Positions 1 to 5,148 of a stretch of 8,626 nt of DNA are shown piece by piece. Source of the DNA: Candidatus Aminicenantota bacterium (GTDB taxonomy: Bacteria > Acidobacteriota > Aminicenantia > Aminicenantales > Aminicenantaceae); assembly GCA_016926925.1 (NCBI GenBank), contig JAFGNQ010000046.1:1-8626 (forward strand), in the 5' to 3' direction. The position numbers were made by a program, and so were the translations under genes. Numbering within the stretch: position 1 is the first letter of the stretch; every line of letters begins with the position of its first letter. The notes beneath the pieces were generated by a model. The model saw only the letters and a list, made by a program, of their open reading frames with translations, searched no databases and had not been told where the DNA came from.

Positions 1-106
1 AGTGAGCGGAACCATCTCTTCAGATTCAAGTACGCCCAGCGTCTTTACCCGGAGCATTGAATAAAAAACACCGACGTATTATCATAATGAACCAAAATAA
101 CTGTTT

Positions 107-111
107 GGGAG
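107..111 (+). promoter_or_regulatory. Ribosome binding site of hypE
   Basis: GGGAG lies 7 bases before the ATG at 119. This supports 119 as the start over the out-of-frame ATG at 114. No convincing promoter was found between 60 and 106, so hypE may be read from further upstream. Confidence 0.7.
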
Positions 112-118
112 ATATGCA

Positions 119-1105
119 ATGGAACGTGTGAGTTTAGAACTGGGAAGCGGCGGCAAACTGATGAGAGATTTCATTGACCGGTACATCGTAAAGAACTTTA
201 AAAATCCCTGTCTCAGCGACTTATCCGACTCCGCTCACCTCCCTCAAGGCGTAGCCTTCACAACAGACAGTTATGTCGTGGACCCGATATTCTTTGCCGG
301 AGGCGATATCGGAACTCTGTGTGTCAACGGGACGGTCAACGATTTGGTCGTCTCAGGCGCAAAGCCCGAATATCTCTCCCTTGCACTTATTCTTGAGGAA
401 GGGATCCCCTTCGCAGACTTAAAGAAAATTTTTGGATCCATAAAAAAGTCCGCTATGAAGGCAGCGGTAAAAATCGCCACCGGCGATACCAAGGTCGTCC
501 GGCGGGGACAAGCGGATAAAATCTACATCAATACGGCCGGGGTGGGAACGGTTATCGCCCGTCCATCAACCGCAAACGTCCGGCCTGGAGATAAAATCCT
601 GATAACCGGCACTCTCGGCGAACACAGCTTGGCCGTGATGCTGGCGAGGGGGGATTTCGGGCTTGAATCCAAGGTCAAGAGTGACTGTGCCCCACTCTCC
701 TTCCTTCTTCCTATCTGGAAAAAAGGCGTCCGATGGATGAGGGATGTTACAAGAGGGGGGCTGGCAACGGTTCTCTTCGAGCTCGTCGAACGCATCCCCT
801 ATTCCGTCATCATCGACGAAAACGATATTCCTCTGTCCAGGGCTGTCCGGGGAGCGACGGAGCTCTTGGGCATTGATCCCCTGTATCTGGCATGTGAAGG
901 AAGGGCCGTTCTGGTAGTGCCGCGAGGAAGAGCAAAAAAAATTCTGGAGGAAATTCGAGCCAATCCATTGGGACACAAGGCCCGTATAATCGGGGAGGTC
1001 ATGGACCGTCCGGAAAAACAATCGGAATTGCTGCTTTCTACCGCAACTGGAGGATTGCGGATTTTGGAGCCTCTTACTTCCGAGCTGCTTCCCCGAATTT
1101 GCTGA
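119..1105 (+). CDS. hypE: HypE, hydrogenase maturation carbamoyl dehydratase
   Basis: HypE makes the cyanide ligands of [NiFe] hydrogenase in the cytoplasm. HypF moves a carbamoyl group to the C-terminal cysteine of HypE, and HypE uses ATP to dehydrate it to a thiocyanate that is passed to iron on HypC-HypD. The 328-residue length is normal for the family. Visible signatures are the N-terminal glycine-rich LGSGGKLM (8-15), TTDSYVVDP (48-56), GDTKVV (122-127) and MRDVTRGGLATVL (207-219) of the PurM/AIRS ATP-binding fold, and the diagnostic C-terminal PRIC with Cys328 as the last residue. The start has a good GGGAG site. Small departures from the usual consensus are EHS at 168-170 where DHG is common, and ACEGR at 258-262 where ANEGK is common. 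No other hyp gene is visible in the window. It ends right beside the repeat-rich spacer. Identity is secure; substrate hydrogenase unknown. Confidence 0.95.
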   Translation: MERVSLELGSGGKLMRDFIDRYIVKNFKNPCLSDLSDSAHLPQGVAFTTDSYVVDPIFFAGGDIGTLCVNGTVNDLVVSGAKPEYLSLALILEEGIPFADLKKIFGSIKKSAMKAAVKIATGDTKVVRRGQADKIYINTAGVGTVIARPSTANVRPGDKILITGTLGEHSLAVMLARGDFGLESKVKSDCAPLSFLLPIWKKGVRWMRDVTRGGLATVLFELVERIPYSVIIDENDIPLSRAVRGATELLGIDPLYLACEGRAVLVVPRGRAKKILEEIRANPLGHKARIIGEVMDRPEKQSELLLSTATGGLRILEPLTSELLPRIC

Positions 1106-1106
1106 T

Positions 1107-1121
1107 TACCTGAATTATTCA
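1107..1121 (+). repeat. Left 15-base terminal inverted repeat
   Basis: TACCTGAATTATTCA, perfectly repeated in reverse complement at 1290-1304. It contains the dyad TGAAT-T-ATTCA (1111-1121), which is itself palindromic, so part of the inverted match follows from that internal symmetry. The TACC end lies outside the dyad and is an independent match. Confidence 0.8.
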
Positions 1122-1134
1122 TAAAAAATGTCGA
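1111..1134 (+). repeat. 24-base direct repeat, copy 1
   Basis: This 24-base sequence starts TGAATTATTCAT, continues with an A run and ends ATGTCGA. It recurs without mismatch at 1370-1393, 259 bases downstream. The copy overlaps the left terminal inverted repeat and includes an ATG at 1128 after an in-frame TAA. Confidence 0.85.
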
Positions 1135-1180
1135 TACTTTCATATTCAAAAACTTTTAATCTAATTATCGACATTTATTA
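1122..1180. repeat. Inner inverted repeat, potential 15-bp hairpin
   Basis: Arms 1122-1136 and 1166-1180 match in reverse complement at 14 of 15 positions, with an 11-base perfect core AAATGTCGATA. The loop is 29 AT-rich bases. CCTGAA at 1109-1114 and TTCAGG at 1184-1189 extend the symmetry outward. The hairpin might slow or end transcription from hypE, but the loop is long and there is no clean T tract, so it is not called a terminator. Confidence 0.6.
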
Positions 1181-1292
1181 CCTTTCAGGCGAGCCGATCT
1201 CACTGCATCGGCTTCGTCGCAGCCCATTCGCGGTAGCACACTACAGCTTCATGGGCCGCTTCCTTGCCGCTACAGCGACCTCGAACTCGTGA
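1128..1292 (+). other. 54-codon open frame inside the repeat element
   Basis: A frame runs from the ATG of direct repeat copy 1 to TGA at 1290-1292 inside the right inverted repeat, giving 54 residues that start MSILSYSKTF. It has no Shine-Dalgarno sequence. The product shows no membrane segment or recognisable motif and is rich in Ser and Arg in its second half. It begins with the same ATG-TCG context that starts the downstream phosphoglycosyltransferase. It is most likely a by-product of the repeat and not a gene. Confidence 0.12.
1191..1214. repeat. GC-rich hairpin within the element
   Basis: AGCCGAT (1192-1198) and ATCGGCT (1207-1213) form a perfect 7-bp stem with an 8-base loop, extendable by a G-T pair at 1191/1214 and possibly by GCGA with TCGC across a bulge. 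No T tract follows, so it is not an intrinsic terminator. It looks like secondary structure belonging to the repeat. Confidence 0.5.
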
Positions 1293-1304
1293 ATAATTCA
1301 GGTA
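1290..1304 (-). repeat. Right 15-base terminal inverted repeat
   Basis: Exact reverse complement of 1107-1121. It contains the second dyad TGAAT-A-ATTCA (1290-1300). The -35 hexamer of the promoter called at 1307-1335 starts three bases after its outer end. Confidence 0.8.
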
Positions 1305-1306
1305 GG

Positions 1307-1335
1307 TTGTCTAGCAGAGCTGCCAAGGCTATAAT
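1307..1335 (+). promoter_or_regulatory. Sigma-70-type promoter of the polysaccharide operon
   Basis: TTGTCT (1307-1312, 4 of 6 to consensus) and a perfect TATAAT (1330-1335) are separated by the ideal 17 bases. Transcription would start near 1342, giving a leader of about 45 bases before the ATG at 1387. The leader contains a third TGAAT-N-ATTCA dyad (1370-1380). It is the best promoter-like sequence I saw in the non-coding stretches, and it is correctly placed to drive the three + strand genes that follow. Confidence 0.65.
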
Positions 1336-1369
1336 GTTTCTTCAGCGACAGATGCTATGTCCTTGAACA

Positions 1370-1393
1370 TGAATTATTCATAAAAAATGTCGA
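1370..1393 (+). repeat. 24-base direct repeat, copy 2, overlapping a start codon
   Basis: Identical to 1111-1134. Its 13-base ATGAATTATTCAT (1369-1381) is a perfect dyad around one central base. The last seven bases of the copy, ATGTCGA, form the start codon, the second codon and the first base of the third codon of the phosphoglycosyltransferase. It could be a solo or truncated left end of the same element family, or one arm of a duplication or site-specific insertion flanking 1135-1369. Confidence 0.8.
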
Positions 1394-2820
1394 CGCAAAA
1401 AAAAATCCTTTCCCTGACAATTCTCCTGGTATCCGATTGCGTCGTCGTGCTTCTATCCTATTGGGTCGCTTATCTGATCCGGAGTGAGCTTCTTCCTGAA
1501 TTCATGGCCAATCAGTTAAAAACTTATCTGCCTCCTTTCACGCAATACTTGAAATATTTTGCATTTGCGGGAACGTGGATTCTGATTTTCGCTTATGAGA
1601 AATTGTACACGAAACGATACCCTTTCTGGGAGGAAATCAAGGTTCTCGTAAAAAGCACCAGCATAGCTTCCTTGACGATAATGATCATGATTTTTATTGC
1701 CCGGAGGCAAATCCAATTTTCGAGGACGATCGTCATCACGGCTTGGGTGATAAGCCTTTTCTTATTCCCCATCTTCCGGCTGTGTATCAAAACGCTCCTC
1801 GTTAAAACACATCTCTGGAAGAAAAAGCTCCTTCTCATCGGAGTTCAGAAGACAAGCCTGCTTGTGCTTAAAAACATTCAACAGAACACAACCATGGGCT
1901 ATGAAGTCCTGGGTTTCCTAGATGACGATCCTGAAAAGATCGGGAAAACCTTTTCCGGCATCGAAGTCATCGGACCCGTTTCTCAGCTGGAAGAAATCAC
2001 GAAAGCTTACGGCTCCAAAGATATCATGATCGCCATCCCCCACCTGCCGAGAAAAGAGCTCGATGAGCTCCTCAACAAATGCGAAGCCCTCAGCGACTCT
2101 ATGTGGATCATTCCCAGAAGCGGAGATTTTATCACAGCGGGCGTCGAACTGGAGATACTGGGCGAAGTCCTCACTCTATCGATCAAGAAGAACCTGGCGA
2201 AACCATGGAACAAGCTCTTAAAATACGTTTTCGAAATGGTCTTAACGACGGTTCTGTCGATCATTCTGCTTCCCGTTTTTGCCGTGATTGCACTGGCCAT
2301 AAAACTGAGTTCGAAAGGCCCTGTCATCTTTAAACAGAGCCGAATCGGCCAGGGCAAGAAAACCTTCGTTCTGCCGAAATTTCGATCGATGTACGAACAC
2401 AACGATCAAAAGCTTGAGGAATACATCAAAACCCATCCGCATGCCGGTGAAGAGTGGCGCAAATACAGAAAAATCAAGGGTTATGATCCCAGGGTCACAA
2501 CCGTGGGCAAATTTCTTCGCAGATTCAGCCTGGACGAACTTCCCCAGCTTTTCAGCATCATCCAGGGGAAAATGAGCCTGGTCGGTCCCAGGCCTTATCT
2601 TCCCGAGGAACTCGAGGGGAAGGCGACGTTCAGGGATAAAATCGCTGTGGTCAAACCCGGGATTACGGGGCTCTGGCAAACCAGCGGCAGGTCCGAGGTC
2701 AAATTCGAAAAGCGGATGGCTCTGGACGAATACTATATTCGCAACTGGTCCCTTTGGCTGGACATCACCATCTTACTCAAGAGCGTCAAAGTCTGGCTCT
2801 CCCGTAAAGGGGCATACTGA
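1387..2820 (+). CDS. WbaP-like undecaprenyl-phosphate sugar phosphotransferase
   Basis: This 477-residue inner-membrane enzyme probably starts glycan assembly by transferring a sugar phosphate from a nucleotide sugar to undecaprenyl phosphate. It has the long-form architecture: a hydrophobic N-terminal part (about 8-31, 54-70, 91-105, 114-137), a Rossmann-like cytoplasmic domain (about 146-245, with [10 protein letters not shown] at 148-157 and GFLDDDP at 176-182), a membrane-dipping helix (about 280-306), and the C-terminal catalytic domain. Catalytic hallmarks are FKQSRIGQG (315-323), KFRSM (331-335), DELPQL (383-388, with the Asp-Glu pair), VGPRP (399-403) and [12 protein letters not shown] (425-436). 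The RNWS-WLD ending near 452-459 resembles WbaP galactose-phosphate transferases, but the sugar cannot be fixed from sequence. The ATG lies inside a repeat, follows an in-frame TAA at 1381-1383 and has no Shine-Dalgarno sequence. It is the only plausible start, since family homology begins at once. Confidence 0.93.
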   Translation: MSTQKKILSLTILLVSDCVVVLLSYWVAYLIRSELLPEFMANQLKTYLPPFTQYLKYFAFAGTWILIFAYEKLYTKRYPFWEEIKVLVKSTSIASLTIMIMIFIARRQIQFSRTIVITAWVISLFLFPIFRLCIKTLLVKTHLWKKKLLLIGVQKTSLLVLKNIQQNTTMGYEVLGFLDDDPEKIGKTFSGIEVIGPVSQLEEITKAYGSKDIMIAIPHLPRKELDELLNKCEALSDSMWIIPRSGDFITAGVELEILGEVLTLSIKKNLAKPWNKLLKYVFEMVLTTVLSIILLPVFAVIALAIKLSSKGPVIFKQSRIGQGKKTFVLPKFRSMYEHNDQKLEEYIKTHPHAGEEWRKYRKIKGYDPRVTTVGKFLRRFSLDELPQLFSIIQGKMSLVGPRPYLPEELEGKATFRDKIAVVKPGITGLWQTSGRSEVKFEKRMALDEYYIRNWSLWLDITILLKSVKVWLSRKGAY

Positions 2821-2841
2821 ACTTCAAGATCGGGTCATGCA

Positions 2842-2869
2842 TTGACTCAAAATTCGCTGCCGTGATACT
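2842..2869 (+). promoter_or_regulatory. Possible internal promoter before the TPR-ligase gene
   Basis: TTGACT (2842-2847, 5 of 6) and GATACT (2864-2869, 4 of 6) lie 16 bases apart in the 54-base gap after the phosphoglycosyltransferase. A transcript would start near 2876. That would leave out the TTG codon at 2875 and favour the ATG at 2890. This is a modest match and may be chance. Confidence 0.25.
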
Positions 2870-2889
2870 ATCTGTTGGACATTCAGCCT

Positions 2890-5148
2890 ATGCAAAACGA
2901 AAGCCGATTCGATATTCACGGCATTCTGACTTTCCCTATGCTTGCCTTCTTCTTCTGCGCTACCCTATTCTTGTTTTTCCAGGACAAGGGATTCGCCTCC
3001 ATACTTCCCGGACTGAAAAAGGCTCCCCTGATTTTCGGCACCCGCATTCCGTTTACGATTCTTCAGGCAGCGATCGTGCTCTATCCGCTTGCTTTGACCA
3101 TAAAGCACTTAAAAATCGCGGTTGCCTTCGTAAAAAACAATAAGACTTATGCTCTGTTCCTTGGATACTGCTGCATCAGCATATTCTGGTCGGGAAGAAC
3201 TCTTTCCTCAGTCTATCAGGCGGCGGCACTGCTTGTCGTCGTGTACTACTTTTGGATTTATTTTTATCTTCGGGCCGATCCCGAAAAGGCACTCGTTCCT
3301 ATCATGCATTTTCTCAACGCGTTGGTATGCATTTCGTTGTTGGCAGCCATTCTATCGCCGGAAAGCGCATATCACCAATTCGGGGAGAATCAAGGAGCGC
3401 TCAAAGGTATTTTCGGCCATAAAAATATTTTAGGTCATACCGCACTTTTTGCCGCAGTCCTCAACCTCAATGGTCTAAAAAAGCAAAGGGCAAGAATCTA
3501 CTCCTTGCTGATGTGCACAGCCGCATTTACAGCTCTCATTCTGGCAAAAAGCATGGCCACAACGATCGTTTGTGCGATCAGCGTGGTGTATTTCGCCTGC
3601 CTCTCACTCCGTCGCCCCCAAAAGAGAACACAGAAACAGGCGCAGGTATTCGTTCCTCTCGTTTTCCTGAGCGTGCTGGCTGCCTCCTCACATTTTCATT
3701 GGCAGAAGCACATGATCACCGGAAGTGCAGACCTCGTTGACAAAAGCAGGAAAACCCAAACAGACCTATCCGAAAAATACTATGCCTCACTCAAAGAATT
3801 CCAAGTACTGGACAGATCTTTTGCTCAAGAACCGAATTTCATCGAAGGTCGGCTGGACGCGTATACGGTCATCGCCAAAAGCTATATAAAAAGAGGTGAC
3901 TACCGAATCGCCGTTCTCTGGCTGAGACGCGGTCTGCAAGAAGACCGCAATCATGTCGGACTCAATAGAGCGCTTTACGAATTTCACTCCGGAATACGCC
4001 GCAAAGATTATGCAACACGGCTGAACAACTTGAAAAAAGCCGATTCCTTTTTGGATAAACTGATCGCCATAGACAGCGACAACAGGGTGCAGTACCTGAA
4101 GGATCGCGTAGAGCTTTATCTGTATTTCAAAAAATATTCAAAGGCAGAAAAAGTATGTCTCGATGCCTTAAGCACGTATCCCTCGGAACAAGCATTCATT
4201 CTGTTGCTCGGACGGATATACCTCGAGAGCGGGGATGAAGAACAATTCGAAAAGCTCGTGAACAAAACTCGCGACAGGCAAAAAGATATCTACAACTATT
4301 TGAGATTTTTGAAAGAATCCAAGAAATCCCACTACACAAAAGCATTGGATTTTCTCGATAAATGGATCGCAGAGAAGGAACGGAGCGGGAATATCGCCTA
4401 TGACGATTACTTTCAGAAATTCAAGTTTCTCTTTGACATCAAGCGGTTTAAAAAAACCTTGGCCTTCACCACATTTCTGAGAAAGAAATACGCCAACCAA
4501 ACCGCCTATGCCTTCGAAATCCTCAACTGGAAAGCCCTCCTTTACGATAGGATCGACGATTTCAAGGAAGCTAAAGAGATCTTCCGGAGACTCTCTGTCG
4601 GATTTCCCTGGTTGGAAGGCTACTACGCGGAAAAAATGAATGTGCGGGCTTGGGGGACCATCGGACCTTGGCTCACACGGATTTTTTTGAATACCCCCGT
4701 CGAGACAAACTTCTATAAAATAATCAAGAGAGACTTCACGTTCAGCAACAGGGCAAAAATTTGGTACGAGATGTTCCGGTCCATTTTGGAAACCCCCCTG
4801 TTCGGCAAAGGCTATGCAAGTTTCTGGGATCGTTCGATCGCTAAAAGCACAATCTTAGCCAAGGTGCACGGCGCTCATAACGGATACTTGGATCTCCTGA
4901 ATGAGCTCGGAATATTCGGATTCTGTCTGTTTCTGTGTGTATGGATTCCCCTTTCGTTCAAGGCACTCCAGCTGTATCGCTCTCACAATCAGCATGGCGT
5001 ATTGCTTTTGACCCTGTTTTTTATGATGAGCATCTTGAATTTTTCTTATCCATTGCTTTTCCGCTTGAACCAAGGCCTTCTCATGATGAACATCGTGATC
5101 TTTGCTTCTTTGTTTGCCGAAAAAGCAACGAAGGTTTCAGAGTCATGA
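2890..5148 (+). CDS. O-antigen ligase/polymerase (Wzy/WaaL) with TPR-like insertion
   Basis: This is a 752-residue inner-membrane protein numbered here from the ATG. An in-frame TTG at 2875 would add five residues; neither start has a strong ribosome site, though TTGGA lies 10 bases before the ATG. The N-terminal half has about nine hydrophobic segments between residues 14 and 268, including the GIFGHKNILG motif (173-182). The C-terminal part has the Wzy_C signatures: RDFTFSNRAKIW (614-625), PLFGKGYASFW (636-646) and HGAHNGYLDLLNELGIFG (660-677), then about three more segments. His663 matches the conserved periplasmic-loop histidine of the family. Between these halves, about residues 275-613 are soluble, helical and TPR-like, for example IAKSYIKRGDYRIAVLWL, YFKKYSKAEKVCLDAL and LYDRIDDFKEAKEIF. 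Ordinary members have a short loop here. It may polymerise the glycan or join it to an acceptor, with the insertion binding a partner or glycan in the periplasm. It overlaps the next gene by ATGA, so the two are probably co-translated. Confidence 0.87.
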   Translation: MQNESRFDIHGILTFPMLAFFFCATLFLFFQDKGFASILPGLKKAPLIFGTRIPFTILQAAIVLYPLALTIKHLKIAVAFVKNNKTYALFLGYCCISIFWSGRTLSSVYQAAALLVVVYYFWIYFYLRADPEKALVPIMHFLNALVCISLLAAILSPESAYHQFGENQGALKGIFGHKNILGHTALFAAVLNLNGLKKQRARIYSLLMCTAAFTALILAKSMATTIVCAISVVYFACLSLRRPQKRTQKQAQVFVPLVFLSVLAASSHFHWQKHMITGSADLVDKSRKTQTDLSEKYYASLKEFQVLDRSFAQEPNFIEGRLDAYTVIAKSYIKRGDYRIAVLWLRRGLQEDRNHVGLNRALYEFHSGIRRKDYATRLNNLKKADSFLDKLIAIDSDNRVQYLKDRVELYLYFKKYSKAEKVCLDALSTYPSEQAFILLLGRIYLESGDEEQFEKLVNKTRDRQKDIYNYLRFLKESKKSHYTKALDFLDKWIAEKERSGNIAYDDYFQKFKFLFDIKRFKKTLAFTTFLRKKYANQTAYAFEILNWKALLYDRIDDFKEAKEIFRRLSVGFPWLEGYYAEKMNVRAWGTIGPWLTRIFLNTPVETNFYKIIKRDFTFSNRAKIWYEMFRSILETPLFGKGYASFWDRSIAKSTILAKVHGAHNGYLDLLNELGIFGFCLFLCVWIPLSFKALQLYRSHNQHGVLLLTLFFMMSILNFSYPLLFRLNQGLLMMNIVIFASLFAEKATKVSES
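5130..5134 (+). promoter_or_regulatory. Ribosome binding site of the glycosidase gene
   Basis: GAAGG inside the end of the ligase gene, 10 bases before the ATG at 5145. With the ATGA stop/start overlap it fixes 5145 as the start, although the frame stays open upstream to 4935 inside the ligase gene. Confidence 0.6.

Larger units (their letters stand above)
1107..1304. mobile_element. MITE-like element with 15-base terminal inverted repeats
   Basis: A 198-base segment begins one base after the hypE stop and is bounded by perfect inverted repeats TACCTGAATTATTCA (1107-1121) and its reverse complement (1290-1304). It encodes no transposase. Both ends finish in TA, which would fit TA target duplication as made by IS630/mariner-type transposases. 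This is weak evidence, because TA is self-complementary and so belongs to any such inverted repeat. Inside are a second inverted repeat (1122-1136 with 1166-1180) and a hairpin (1192-1198 with 1207-1213). A non-autonomous mobile element or a dispersed structured repeat is the likeliest reading. Copies elsewhere in the genome cannot be seen from here. Confidence 0.5.

Noticed and set aside
1..64. Open frames at the window start: + strand frames ending at TGA 58-60 or TAA 62-64, and a - strand frame starting ATG at 57 (MLRVKTLGVLES...).
   Set aside because: Each is only about 20 codons, none carries a recognisable family motif, and none matches the usual HypD C-terminus. Either an upstream gene end or a divergent gene start is possible; the sequence does not decide.
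57..88. Possible promoter for hypE: TTGAAT (57-62) with TATTAT (77-82) or CATAAT (83-88).
   Set aside because: Spacings of 14 and 20 bases are both poor, and no better -35 element is found at 16-18 bases.
566..1021. Frame of 151 codons on the - strand opposite hypE.
   Set aside because: HypE motifs on the + strand are unambiguous; the opposite frame is a shadow.
1107..1394. CRISPR-like array of the repeated sequence.
   Set aside because: Only two direct copies 259 bases apart and one inverted arm; there is no regular spacing and no cas gene.
4935..5144. Upstream extension of the glycosidase frame by 70 codons inside the ligase gene.
   Set aside because: The extension is out of frame with a well-conserved Wzy_C region and has no family similarity. 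The ATG at 5145 with ATGA overlap, GAAGG site and following membrane anchor is the natural start.
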